A stretch of DNA of 64,000 nt from positions 2,418,001 to 2,482,000 of the forward strand of contig NZ_CP004387.1 in the NCBI RefSeq assembly GCF_000299335.2, read 5' to 3'. Numbering within the stretch: the stretch's first letter is position 1; the number at the start of each line of letters is the position of its first letter. The position numbers were made by a program, and so were the translations under genes. Positions 1 through 8,364 of this stretch are shown one piece after another. The notes beneath the pieces were generated by a model. The model did no database searches, had not been told where the DNA came from, and saw nothing but the letters and a program-made list of their open reading frames with translations. This stretch comes from Isoalcanivorax pacificus W11-5 (lineage in GTDB: Bacteria; Pseudomonadota; Gammaproteobacteria; Pseudomonadales; Alcanivoracaceae).

Positions 1-63
1 TCGCCCCCCGGCGGCCACAACACGATTCAGCACGGCATGGCCGAGCCGGTGACGAACACTCAT
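1..63 (-). CDS. 5' end of an unidentified gene cut by the left window edge
   Basis: An ATG at 63..61 overlaps the stop of the upstream gene in the four-base ATGA arrangement, and the frame stays open for 21 codons to the first base of the window. The visible residues begin MSVRHRLGHAVLNRVVAA. A GCGAGG stretch about 8 bases upstream could act as a ribosome site. The overlap suggests translational coupling with the 60..935 gene. Too little is visible to name a family, and chance cannot be excluded over 21 codons. Confidence 0.5.
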   Translation of the reverse strand, partial: MSVRHRLGHAVLNRVVAAGGR

Positions 64-935
64 CGCGCGCCTCGCCCGGTGGCCGGTGTGGCCACCGAAC
101 GCCCTTCGCTTACACGCCACTGCTTGGCGACAAACCGGAACAGATAGCGCAGCAGGTCGGAATAACCGAGTTGCCCCAGGCACGGCAGCTCGGTGCCCTG
201 GCGCCAGCTCGGGTTACGCGCTTCAAAAAAGGCGATGCGCGGGAATCGCTCTCGCATGTCATCGGTAATGTCAGCCACGTTGTCACGCAGGCGCTGGTAG
301 TCATCACCAAAATCCAGCAGGCGGCGCTGGCTGTCATAGCGGCCCGGAAACATCTGCTCGCAATACTGCTCCACCAGCGATTGATGACGCGGGTCATCAC
401 CGGCCGGGTTGGGATAAAAGCGGAAAAAATTGTTTGCCAGCAGCAGGTAGGTTTTATAGCCCTTGGAGATCAGCAGCCAGAACAGCGGCGTAAAGGGATA
501 GCGCAGCCGCAGCCAGAGCATGCGCAGGAAGAACTGCGTCTGCAGCGCACGGCTGCCCCAGTATTCGCGCTCGATGATGGTGTCACCGCTGAATACACCG
601 CGCACGGTGCGGTGGCCATCACGCAGGGTCAGCACGGCGAGGGTGGAGAAACCGACAATGCGCTGGTCACTGCGTCGCCGGATCAGGAACAGTCCCTGCT
701 TCTTGCTCAGGTCATGCAGGAAAATATCCAGGCTGGTGTTGTGATAGTAGTTGCAGAAGATGCCGTACATCTGCTGCAGGTCCAGCGGTGTGATTTTCCG
801 CAACGGCCGATAACTGCCGTACACCGCCGGTTTCTGGCCACCGCCCGTCTGGCTGGACAGCCTGCTCTCTGAAAAAGACCCGGCCGCCATGCCATCGCCC
901 TTCACCGCCGGCACGTCCTTGCACATCTCGTTCAT
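60..935 (-). CDS. Conserved hypothetical protein, possible GNAT-like fold
   Basis: This frame encodes a 291-residue soluble protein that I do not recognise with certainty. I chose the ATG at 935; a GTG at 977 would add 14 residues but has no ribosome site. The central part (LIRRRSDQRIVGFSTLAVL, then GVFSGDTII) resembles a beta-strand/turn pattern of GNAT-like acyltransferases, and the FRFYPNP and WLLISKGYKTY segments are rich in aromatics. No signal peptide or membrane segment is visible. It overlaps the next gene downstream by four bases, so the two probably form an operon. It is divergent from the AraC regulator at 1186. The acyltransferase idea is inference only. Confidence 0.7.
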   Translation of the reverse strand: MNEMCKDVPAVKGDGMAAGSFSESRLSSQTGGGQKPAVYGSYRPLRKITPLDLQQMYGIFCNYYHNTSLDIFLHDLSKKQGLFLIRRRSDQRIVGFSTLAVLTLRDGHRTVRGVFSGDTIIEREYWGSRALQTQFFLRMLWLRLRYPFTPLFWLLISKGYKTYLLLANNFFRFYPNPAGDDPRHQSLVEQYCEQMFPGRYDSQRRLLDFGDDYQRLRDNVADITDDMRERFPRIAFFEARNPSWRQGTELPCLGQLGYSDLLRYLFRFVAKQWRVSEGRSVATPATGRGAR

Positions 936-1185
936 GGTGTCACCCGATTGTTTTTTGCGTTCAACGGAGAGCGACACAATATGGGCAGGCCCATGGCGGC
1001 GACAGGATAGTCACCGCCAGTTTCTTGTCATTTGAAGACAGTGCTAGTAACTCCTTCCTATTGCCCCAATGCACCTAAAATGTGTACATATATTCACTCG
1101 CTTAACAGCGGGAAGTTATTCGACACTTTTCTGTGACCTCCCTCACATATCACCATAACATCAATAAATACGGAGGCTTAACAAA

Positions 1186-2172
1186 GTGAAGTTCAAAGCT
1201 TCGCTACTGTCTGATGCACCACTGGTGCCAATAGTGTACGCACGTATACTTCTCAGACTGTCGTCCCAGAACCTCGCCGAACGGCGCCGGATTGTCGCTG
1301 CAAGCCAGATTGGCGAGTCGATTCTGGACAACCCGGAAGCCTATATTTCCGTGCGCCAGTTCTTCCATCTGATCGATCATTGCCAGCGCACCGACGTACG
1401 TCCCGCCCTTGGCGCACGCTATGGCATGCAGCTGGATCTGTCCGCACACGGTCTGCAGGCCTTTTCGCTGCTGCATCGCCACGCCCGCGCCAGTGTCACT
1501 TGGCGGGCAGTGCAGTTTCTGAACGCACGCACGCCGCTGATGGGCCTGCATCTGATCAGCCAGGGGCAACAGGCGATGGTGCAATTGCGTGATATCTGGC
1601 CCCTCGACAGACGGCGCGACTTTATCGTTGATACCTATCTGGGCAGCATGTGCCGGGTGGCCTCTACCCTCACTCGCCGTTATCGGGTCCACATGCAGCA
1701 GCGACCGCTGCACATGAAGCCGGACTATGAGGATATCTACGGGTGCGAAGTGCGGTTCGGGCAGCACAGCAATGCGCTGGTGCTGGAAAAGGCGCGCCGT
1801 GAACGGCGCCAGGCGGCGCCCGCCGGTGGCATGCAGGCGGTCTCGTCGGAAGCCGGCAACGAGCAGATCATCACGCTGGTGCGCCAGCGCATTCACCAGT
1901 CACCGGGACGCGACTGCACGCTGGACCGGATCGCCGAAAGCCTCGGCAGCACCAGCCGCACAGTCAGCCGTTATTTGAAGGAAGCCGGCCTGCTGTTCAG
2001 CGATCTGCGCAACAGCGCACGCGAGCAACTGGCACGGCAGTATCTGGAATATTCTGACCTGAGCATTGCTGATATCGCTGAACGGCTCGGCTACAGCGAT
2101 CAGGCCAGCTTTACCAAGGCGTTTCGCAGCTGGACCGGTGTGCCACCCGGCCAGCTTCGGCGGCAGCGCTAG
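1186..2172 (+). CDS. AraC-family transcriptional regulator (OruR/arabinose-binding-domain type)
   Basis: This is a 328-residue DNA-binding regulator. The N-terminal ~200 residues match the ligand/dimerisation domain of the OruR-like AraC subgroup (ISVRQFFHLIDHCQ, LGARYGMQLDLSAHGL). The last ~100 residues carry two helix-turn-helices (TLDRIAESLGSTSRTVSRYL and LSIADIAERLGYSDQASFTK). The start is GTG, preceded by a CGGAGG ribosome site about 9 bases upstream, which decides it. It converges on the lipase foldase gene with only six bases between the stops. Its target is unknown; the nearby lipase genes are a guess from proximity. Confidence 0.9.
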   Translation: MKFKASLLSDAPLVPIVYARILLRLSSQNLAERRRIVAASQIGESILDNPEAYISVRQFFHLIDHCQRTDVRPALGARYGMQLDLSAHGLQAFSLLHRHARASVTWRAVQFLNARTPLMGLHLISQGQQAMVQLRDIWPLDRRRDFIVDTYLGSMCRVASTLTRRYRVHMQQRPLHMKPDYEDIYGCEVRFGQHSNALVLEKARRERRQAAPAGGMQAVSSEAGNEQIITLVRQRIHQSPGRDCTLDRIAESLGSTSRTVSRYLKEAGLLFSDLRNSAREQLARQYLEYSDLSIADIAERLGYSDQASFTKAFRSWTGVPPGQLRRQR

Positions 2173-2178
2173 CGACGC

Positions 2179-3222
2179 TTACCCACCGATGCGGTCCAGC
2201 GCCTGCACACGGCGCTGCTCCTGTTCGCTGAAACGACGTGCCATGGCATCCTCCAGTGCCCGTGCCTGGTCTTCCTGCGCCAGCCCGCTCTGCTCGATGG
2301 CCTGGCGCTCGGCGCGCCAGTCGGCGTAACGCTGGTCCCAGGCAGCGCGTTCACGATCCAGTTGCTCCAGCCGGTCGGCGGCGGCGCTGCCAAATGTCTG
2401 CTCGCGCAGCCGGCGCACATCCGCCTCGCTCCCGCCCTGTGCGCGCAACGCCTCGACCTGCTGCGCCACTTCCACCGGTGCGCGCATACGTTCGCGTGCT
2501 TCGCGCATCTCTGGCGGCAGCATGGCTTCCAGCTCACGCTGGCGTTGCTGTTTTTCCTCTGCACTCAGGCTGTCGTCCTGCTGCACTGTCACCCGCGCCA
2601 GCGAATAGGCATCGAAGGCATCGTCCTGGGCAAAAAACGCCTCGGCCACTTCCTGGCCCAGCCAGGCGGTGCGCATGTCGCGGCGCTGCACCAGCACCTC
2701 GTGCATGCTTTTAACGCTGCCGTCATGCGGCGGCAATGCCGCCAGGGCCTCGCCATAATCCAGATAGCGGATCAGCAGCTCCCACGCTTGCCGTGCGGCA
2801 CTCTCGGGCAGGTGCTGATGCAGGTGCAGGGCAATGCGCGCCTTGATGCTCTCGATATCTTCCTCGCCCAGTGTTGCCAGAAAATAATCGAACACGCGGC
2901 GAATCTCGTTGCCGATGATCAGATTGCCCTGCGCGTCACTGCGCAGCTCGCCGTCCACGTCGGTGCCTTCCAGTGAGGCCGGCAACGCACCCAGACCGGC
3001 GGCAGCAGCCAGGTAGGCAGAAAAGCCATTGTCCGCTGCCAGGTCGTGTTTTCCACTCATCGTTGCCTGCGCTGGCGCATCGCTGTTACCCGAGGTAACA
3101 CCCGCTACGTTTTCACCGATATCAGCGTGCCGCTGCTGCTGTGACGACATCATGCGCCAACCGATCAGAATCACGGCCACCAGCACAAGAGTGAACACTG
3201 CAAGCCCCTTTCCTTTCAGCAT
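2179..3222 (-). CDS. lifO: Lipase-specific foldase (Lif, lipase chaperone)
   Basis: This 347-residue protein is a membrane-anchored steric chaperone that folds secreted family I lipases in the periplasm. The ATG at 3222 has a GGAGG 8-9 bases upstream and places one hydrophobic anchor (LAVFTLVLVAVILIGW) right at the N-terminus; the frame is open 51 codons further up but without a ribosome site. A linker follows, then the family signature RRVFDYFLATLGE (general form RxxFDYxLSAxGE) and the long charged helical repeats typical of Lif (EAMLPPEMREARERM, AEADVRRLREQ-type segments). In the known lip operons lif lies directly downstream of the lipase on the same strand. Here it is divergent from two lipase genes, with a 435-base gap. 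Confidence 0.92.
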   Translation of the reverse strand: MLKGKGLAVFTLVLVAVILIGWRMMSSQQQRHADIGENVAGVTSGNSDAPAQATMSGKHDLAADNGFSAYLAAAAGLGALPASLEGTDVDGELRSDAQGNLIIGNEIRRVFDYFLATLGEEDIESIKARIALHLHQHLPESAARQAWELLIRYLDYGEALAALPPHDGSVKSMHEVLVQRRDMRTAWLGQEVAEAFFAQDDAFDAYSLARVTVQQDDSLSAEEKQQRQRELEAMLPPEMREARERMRAPVEVAQQVEALRAQGGSEADVRRLREQTFGSAAADRLEQLDRERAAWDQRYADWRAERQAIEQSGLAQEDQARALEDAMARRFSEQEQRRVQALDRIGG

Positions 3223-3657
3223 TTTCCGTTGCCTCCGTCGTATTTTTGTTATCCGGCGCGGGGGCGGGCTGACAGCGCCCCGTAACCCGGCCGATGCTGA
3301 ACCAGTGTGCCGAGGCGGGCTGTACCCGGACAACCGGCACGCTGCTTTTATGTTGCTGCTGGCCGGAACAGACAAGCTTTTTTGTTCCAGCCCGACAGCC
3401 TGCTGCGTTCTGCGTATCCGCCCGGCGTAACGATTCCGACGTCTGCCTGAATGATTCGCGCGCAGCGCGCCTTTAAGTTATCCAGCGGCGCGGTGCTTTC
3501 TGTGAATCGCCACGCCAACCGCCCCGCCAGCGGGGCACGGATTGGCCAGCCGGCCAATCGCGGCATCGTCACTTGCCGCACTTCCGGCGCGACGCCGGCG
3601 ACGTCACAGGCAGGGTGCCCGTGATGTTCCATCCCTACATCTAAGGAAGGTCACAAT
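3223..3657. other. Intergenic regulatory region between foldase and first lipase gene
   Basis: These 435 bases hold no convincing gene. The right half contains three consecutive hairpins just upstream of the lipase start (listed separately). The left part must contain the foldase promoter, but I see no consensus sigma-70 boxes that I would defend. Confidence 0.6.
3521..3598 (+). promoter_or_regulatory. Three consecutive hairpins in the leader of the first lipase gene
   Basis: Three perfect inverted repeats follow one another: GCCCCG with CGGGGC (3521-3536), ATTGGCC with GGCCAAT (3541-3558), and CCGGCG with CGCCGG (3584-3598). They lie 60-140 bases before the lipase ATG at 3658, so they would sit in its leader RNA if transcription starts upstream. 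They could be an attenuator, a stabilising 5' structure or operators; the sequence does not decide. Confidence 0.45.
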
Positions 3658-4614
3658 ATGAAAAAAAACAGACTGTGTTTGAAAACTGCTCTCGCCAGCA
3701 TGCTCGTGCTGGTCGCCACCAGCGTGTCCGCCCAGCCCACCTGGATGGACTGGCTGTTCCCCAACTACACCAGGACGCAACATCCGATCGTGCTGATTCA
3801 CGGCATGTTCGGCTTTGATGATGTGCTTGGCGTGGACTACTTCTATCAGGTTGGTGAATCACTGGCCAGCGGCGGTGCCGAGGTGTACACGTTGCAGGTC
3901 TCGGCGCTGAACAGCACCGAGGTGCGCGGCGAACAGGCCGCGCAGCAAATCCAGGATATTCTCGCTGCCACCGGCGCCAGCAAGGTCAACATCATCGGCC
4001 ACAGCCATGGCGGGCCGACCGCGCGTTATGTCGCGTCGGTCTATCCGGGCATGGTCGCATCGGTCAGCAGTGTGGCCGGCGTGAACTGGGGCTCATCGGT
4101 GGCTGACGTGTACCGGCAATATCTTGAGGAAGGCAGTGCCGCAAACAGTTTCGTGGTCGCCATTGGCGAAGCCTTTGCCACCATGATCGACTGGGCCAGC
4201 GGCGGCGGCCTGCCGCAGGATCTGAATGCCAGCATCAACGATCTGAGCACCGCCGGTTCCGTGGCGTTCAATGCCCAGTACCCGGAAGGCATGCCGACTA
4301 CTTACTGTGGCAGCGGCGCAGAGCTGGCCAGCAATGGTGTGCGCTATTATTCCTGGAGTGGCACCGGTATTTATACCAACGGCCTGGACCCGTTTGATTA
4401 CCTGGTGCTGGCCACCAGCGCTGCATTCAGTGAACCGAACGACGGCCTGGTATCGGCCTGTTCTTCGCACCTCGGCCACGTGATTCGCGACGACTACTAC
4501 CACAACCATTTTGATGAAGTGAATCAGGCCCTGGGCACCATCTCGTCCCTGGCCGCTGATCCGCCCACCCTCTACCGTCAACAGGCCAACCGCCTGAAAA
4601 ACGTCGGCCTGTGA
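3658..4614 (+). CDS. lipA: Secreted triacylglycerol lipase, family I (first of two)
   Basis: This 318-residue alpha/beta hydrolase breaks down triacylglycerols outside the cell. A signal peptide (MKKNRLCLKTALASMLVLVA, cleaved near SVSA-QP) implies Sec and type II secretion. The oxyanion loop is HGMFGFDDVLG. The nucleophile is S116 in GHSHGG, the acid D262 in NDGLV, and the catalytic histidine H284 in NHFDEVNQ, by alignment with the Pseudomonas aeruginosa lipase triad (S82/D229/H251). D286 and Q290 fit its calcium ligands, and C217/C268 its disulfide. The C-terminus (QQANRLKNVGL) is family-like. An AAGGAAGGT site precedes the ATG. Foldase dependence is expected from the family, and lif lies next door. 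Confidence 0.95.
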   Translation: MKKNRLCLKTALASMLVLVATSVSAQPTWMDWLFPNYTRTQHPIVLIHGMFGFDDVLGVDYFYQVGESLASGGAEVYTLQVSALNSTEVRGEQAAQQIQDILAATGASKVNIIGHSHGGPTARYVASVYPGMVASVSSVAGVNWGSSVADVYRQYLEEGSAANSFVVAIGEAFATMIDWASGGGLPQDLNASINDLSTAGSVAFNAQYPEGMPTTYCGSGAELASNGVRYYSWSGTGIYTNGLDPFDYLVLATSAAFSEPNDGLVSACSSHLGHVIRDDYYHNHFDEVNQALGTISSLAADPPTLYRQQANRLKNVGL

Positions 4615-4915
4615 TGGCATTCCGGCGTCGCGGTGATCCCGCGGCGCCGACCCGTTATGCGGCCCGCTTCCCAAATATCGGAATAAGAAACTTCCACTAG
4701 AGACAGCCCCGCACCTACGCCGCTACTCTTGATCACGGCTGAAACAATGCAGTGCAGCCGACTCGACGCGACCCGCACCGATGACCAGTACCGATGACCG
4801 GTCCGTCACGATCGAAAACGTATCACACACAACACAGCAAACTATCCGGCCGCCGGCTCCCCGCATTTCCGGCGCGACCTGAACACTGCACAAAACAATA
4901 ACGAGGGGATGTCCC
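4615..4915. other. Intergenic gap between the two lipase genes
   Basis: These 301 bases contain no open frame that I would call a gene. A GC-rich near-palindrome just after the first lipase stop (about 4625-4655) might end transcription but lacks a T tract. A gap this long suggests that the second lipase has its own promoter, although no clear boxes are visible. Confidence 0.5.
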
Positions 4916-5860
4916 ATGCTGAAACGACTGCCGGTGCTGCTATGCGCCTGCCTCTGCCTGACCCTGTCTCTGCCCGCCAGCGCCTTTTTCGGCTGGCTGA
5001 AAGATACCTATACAGAAACCCGTTACCCGATCGTGCTGGTGCATGGCCTGTTCGGCTTCGACAGCCTGCTCGGCGTCGACTACTTCTACGGTGTGCCCGG
5101 TGAACTGCAACGCAGCGGCGCACGCGTATTCGTGGCCCAGGTCGCCGCCGCCAACAGTACCGAAGTCCGTGGCGAGCAGCTCGCGCGGCAGGTGGAAGCC
5201 ATCCTCGCTGCCACCGGCGCGCAGAAGGTCAACCTGATCGGCCACAGCCATGGCGGCCCGACCATCCGCTATGTGGCGTCGGTGTACCCGCACATGGTCG
5301 CCTCGGCCTCTTCCGTGGCCGGCGTCAACTGGGGCGCCCCCATGGCGGACGTGCTGCAGGGCGTGTCCGACCACATCCCGCTGGGTGACGACGTGATCAA
5401 CGGGCTGGGCAACACCCTGGCCGGCCTGATCAACCTGCTCTCCGGTGGCGGCGCCCAGCAGGACATCAGCGCCGCGATGAAATCGCTCACCACCGCCGAC
5501 ACGCTGCGCTTCAATGCGCTGTACCCGGAAGGCATGCCCAGCCGTTATTGCGGTGCCGGGCAGGAAGTGGGCAGCAACGGCGTGCGTTACTACTCCTGGA
5601 GCGGTGGCCGCACCCTGACCAACCTGCTCGATGTGACCGATCCGTTCATGGCAGCACTCTCGATCGTGTTCCTGGGTGAAAAGAACGATGGCCTGGTCAG
5701 CAGTTGCTCCAGCCATCTTGGCAAGATCATCCGCGACGACTACCGCATGAATCATCTGGATGAGGTGAACCAGGCCTTCGGCCTGCGTGACATTTTCGAA
5801 ACCAGCCCGGTGACGGTATTCCGTCAACAGGCCAATCGGCTGAAAAACGCCGGCCTGTAA
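4916..5860 (+). CDS. lipA2: Secreted triacylglycerol lipase, family I (second of two)
   Basis: This is a 314-residue paralogue of the lipase at 3658. It has its own signal peptide (LPVLLCACLCLTLSLPASA, cleaved before FFGWL). The triad is S111 (GHSHGG), D258 (NDGLV) and H280 (NHLDEVNQ). Likely calcium ligands are D282 and Q286, and the disulfide pair is C212/C264. The RDDYRMNHLDEVNQ stretch is closer to the Pseudomonas aeruginosa form than is the first copy. The ribosome site GAGGGG lies about 9 bases before the ATG. A strong hairpin follows the stop. The single foldase gene nearby probably serves both enzymes. The symbol is descriptive only. Confidence 0.95.
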   Translation: MLKRLPVLLCACLCLTLSLPASAFFGWLKDTYTETRYPIVLVHGLFGFDSLLGVDYFYGVPGELQRSGARVFVAQVAAANSTEVRGEQLARQVEAILAATGAQKVNLIGHSHGGPTIRYVASVYPHMVASASSVAGVNWGAPMADVLQGVSDHIPLGDDVINGLGNTLAGLINLLSGGGAQQDISAAMKSLTTADTLRFNALYPEGMPSRYCGAGQEVGSNGVRYYSWSGGRTLTNLLDVTDPFMAALSIVFLGEKNDGLVSSCSSHLGKIIRDDYRMNHLDEVNQAFGLRDIFETSPVTVFRQQANRLKNAGL

Positions 5861-5867
5861 CCCGCCC

Positions 5868-5891
5868 GCGCCGGGCGGCTCCGCCCGGCGC
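5868..5891 (+). terminator. Hairpin after second lipase gene
   Basis: GCGCCGGGCGG and CCGCCCGGCGC form an 11-base perfect inverted repeat starting 7 bases after the lipase stop. There is no T tract, so it is either a terminator of the T-poor kind or an mRNA-stabilising end. Confidence 0.55.
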
Positions 5892-5999
5892 ATATCTCGA
5901 CCGCACGGTCACAGTTCTGTTCGCACGCCCGTCCCCATCCCGCTATGCTCGGGATGCGCACAACTATTCACTCTCACACCACAACGACAGGAAACACTT

Positions 6000-7016
6000 A
6001 TGGACAGGCACGTCCGTCGCGGCCCGTTATGGCCGTTTTTCGCGCTGCTGTGCAGCCTTACCACCCCCGCCCTTGCCGAACCGCTGCAACGCACCATCTG
6101 TGTCTGGGACCTGGTCGGCAACGCCGGCCCGACCATGGCGATCATGCGTGAATGGCGCACCGAAGCCCTCAACTGGGGCCTGGATGCGACACTGGTGGTC
6201 CACACCAACGAGGGCATCACTGCCGAAGAACTGAAAGCCGGCCAATGCGACGCGGCGGTGGTGACCGATTTCCGTTCGCGCCCCTTCAATCGCTACACCG
6301 GCACCATCAATGCCATTGGCGCCGTGCCGGATTACGAACACCTGCGGCTGGTGATGCAGGTGCTGGCTCACCCGCAGTCCGCCGACAAGATGACCCAGGG
6401 GCCGTACACGATCATGGGCATGGCACCGGCCGGCGGTGCATATATTTTTGTCAACGACCGCGAGATCAACACCCTGGCCAAAGCGGCCGGCAAGAAATTC
6501 GCGGTGCTTGAGCACGACCCGATGCAGGCACAGATGGTCGCGCAGATGGGGGCCACCCCGGTGGCCTCGGACGTCACCAATTTCTCCAGCCGGTTCAACA
6601 ATGGCCAGGTGGACATCATTGCCGCACCACTGATCGTCTACAACGCACTGGAACTGTATCGCGGGCTGTCTCCCGACGGCGCGATCATTGACTACCCGCT
6701 GTTGCAGATCACATTGCAGGTCGTGGCGCGCAGTGACCGTTTCACAGCGGAGATCATGCAGCAGTCACGCAGCTACTTCTTCAGCCAGTACGATCGCTAC
6801 GTGCAGATGCTGGAGCAGGAAGCCCGACAGGTGGACCCGAAATGGATGCAGGCCATCCCCACCAGCGAAAAGCAGGAATACGAAATGACCATGCAGGAAG
6901 CGCGTATCCAGCTGCGTGACCAGGGGCAGTACGACGGTGAGATGCTGACCTTGCAGCGGCGCGTGCGGTGCCGTATCGACGCCGGGCGCAGCGAGTGCAC
7001 CAACCCGCAGGAGTAG
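6000..7016 (+). CDS. Putative periplasmic solute-binding protein (DUF6091-like), first copy
   Basis: This 338-residue protein starts with a signal peptide (hydrophobic FFALLCSLTTPALA, cleaved before EPLQ). The mature part opens with a beta strand and glycine-rich loop (TICVWDLVGNAGPT). It continues with segments that look like a two-lobed substrate-binding fold related to TRAP/NMT1-type binders (KAGQCDAAVVTDFRSRPFN, QVDIIAAPLIVYNALELYRG). I recall the family only as a putative solute-binding protein of unknown ligand. Two cysteines near the C-terminus (RCRIDAGRSEC) may pair. It is closely similar to the next gene. No permease gene adjoins it, so either transport partners lie elsewhere or the protein is not part of a transporter. 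An AGGAA ribosome site precedes the ATG. Confidence 0.75.
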   Translation: MDRHVRRGPLWPFFALLCSLTTPALAEPLQRTICVWDLVGNAGPTMAIMREWRTEALNWGLDATLVVHTNEGITAEELKAGQCDAAVVTDFRSRPFNRYTGTINAIGAVPDYEHLRLVMQVLAHPQSADKMTQGPYTIMGMAPAGGAYIFVNDREINTLAKAAGKKFAVLEHDPMQAQMVAQMGATPVASDVTNFSSRFNNGQVDIIAAPLIVYNALELYRGLSPDGAIIDYPLLQITLQVVARSDRFTAEIMQQSRSYFFSQYDRYVQMLEQEARQVDPKWMQAIPTSEKQEYEMTMQEARIQLRDQGQYDGEMLTLQRRVRCRIDAGRSECTNPQE

Positions 7017-7020
7017 GCGG

Positions 7021-7077
7021 CAAGCTGCGGGCTGCGAGCCAGGGGCCAGACAGGCTCAGCTCGCAGCTCAGAGCTGC
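7021..7077. repeat. Short intergenic inverted repeat, REP-like, copy 1
   Basis: GCTGCGAGC (7031-7039) and GCTCGCAGC (7059-7067) are perfect arms within a GC-rich spacer. GCGGGCT and TGCGAGCCA recur in the spacer at 49121-49172, which suggests a dispersed family. It lies between the two solute-binding paralogues. Confidence 0.45.
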
Positions 7078-7186
7078 CCTTGGCACTTTTGCAGTCAACG
7101 TGATGTCCAAACGGTCATGGCATTGGTCCGGCGCAGCACTTATGCTGCGCCGACAAAAGAACAACACCGCGACAGGACATCGAATT

Positions 7187-8197
7187 ATGAAAATGCTCGC
7201 CCGTAAACTGCTGCTCGCTGGCTGCTGCGCCCTGCCCCTGCTCTCTGCCGGCACGGCCCAGGCCGACAAGGTAAAAATCTGTGTCTGGGATATCGCCGGC
7301 AACGCCGGCCCTGCCATGCAGGCCATGCGCGAATGGCAGATCGCCGCAATGGAATGGGGCGTGGACGCCGAACTGCTCCCGCACACCAATGAGGGCATCG
7401 CCGCCGAAGAGCTGAAATCCGGCCAGTGCGACGCCACCCTGATGACCGGCATCCGGGCACGCCTGTTCAACCGCTACAGCGGCACGCTGGATTCCATCGG
7501 CAGCGTGCCGGACAACGACCACCTGCGCATCCTGCTGCAGGTGCTGGCCCACCCGCAGTCCGCCGACAAAATGACCCAGGGCCCGTTCACCGTGATGGGC
7601 ATTGCCCCGGCCGGCGCCGCCTATATCTTCGTCAATGACCGCGAGATCAATACCCTGGCCAAAGCCGCCGGTAAAAAAGTCGCGGTGCTGGAATATGATC
7701 CGACCCAGGCACAGATGGTGGCCCAGATCGGCGCCACCCCGGTGGCCTCCGACATCACCAATTTCTCGACCCGTTTCAACAACGGCCAGGTTGATGTGAT
7801 CGGCGCCCCGCTGGCCGCCTATGGCGCGCTGGAGCTGTATCGCGGCCTGACCCCGAACGGCGCCATCATCAATTACCCGCTGATGCAGATCACCCTGCAA
7901 CTGGTGGCCAACAGCAATCGTTTCTCCGCCGAGGCGATGCAGAAATCACGCGAATACTTCTATAACAACTTCGACCATGTGCTGGAACAGCTGAACCGCG
8001 AAGCCAGCCATGTGGACCCGAAATGGATGCAGGACATTCCGGAAGCAGACAAGCAGGAATATGAAATCCTGATGCAGGAAGCACGCGTCCAGCTGCGTGA
8101 ACAGGGCCACTACGACGCCGAGATGCTGACCCTGCAACGCCGCATCCGCTGCCGTATCGACGGCGGCCGCAGTGAGTGCACCAACCCGGTGGAATAA
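7187..8197 (+). CDS. Putative periplasmic solute-binding protein (DUF6091-like), second copy
   Basis: This is a 336-residue paralogue of the 6000..7016 protein with the same motif order (ICVWDIAGNAGPAMQAMREW, HTNEGIAAEELKSGQCDA, ADKMTQGPFTVMGIAPAG, QVDVIGAPLAAYGALELYRG) and the same C-terminal cysteine pair. The frame is open upstream to 6968, but the ATG at 7187 gives a proper signal peptide (LLLAGCCALPLLSAGTAQA) and has GACAGGA upstream. The tandem duplicates are separated by about 170 bases that include a REP-like repeat. Copy divergence is spread evenly along the gene, so both are probably functional. A hairpin follows the stop. Confidence 0.78.
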   Translation: MKMLARKLLLAGCCALPLLSAGTAQADKVKICVWDIAGNAGPAMQAMREWQIAAMEWGVDAELLPHTNEGIAAEELKSGQCDATLMTGIRARLFNRYSGTLDSIGSVPDNDHLRILLQVLAHPQSADKMTQGPFTVMGIAPAGAAYIFVNDREINTLAKAAGKKVAVLEYDPTQAQMVAQIGATPVASDITNFSTRFNNGQVDVIGAPLAAYGALELYRGLTPNGAIINYPLMQITLQLVANSNRFSAEAMQKSREYFYNNFDHVLEQLNREASHVDPKWMQDIPEADKQEYEILMQEARVQLREQGHYDAEMLTLQRRIRCRIDGGRSECTNPVE

Positions 8198-8204
8198 TCA
8201 TGCC

Positions 8205-8232
8205 GGCGTCAGGTGTTGCGGCACCTGACGCC
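8205..8232 (+). terminator. Hairpin after second solute-binding gene
   Basis: GGCGTCAGGTG and CACCTGACGCC form an 11-base perfect stem with a 6-base loop, 7 bases after the stop. The following TGTTCC is only weakly T-rich. Confidence 0.6.
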
Positions 8233-8364
8233 TGTTCCGCTACCGTCCTGCCACGCACCGTCCTCAATCCTTTTTCACATCCCCACGCTTGCAGCCGCCC
8301 GGACAAGGCGCTACTGTGAAAACGTCGTTCGTGACACCGACCAACCTGCTGCAAGGGGGGCACC

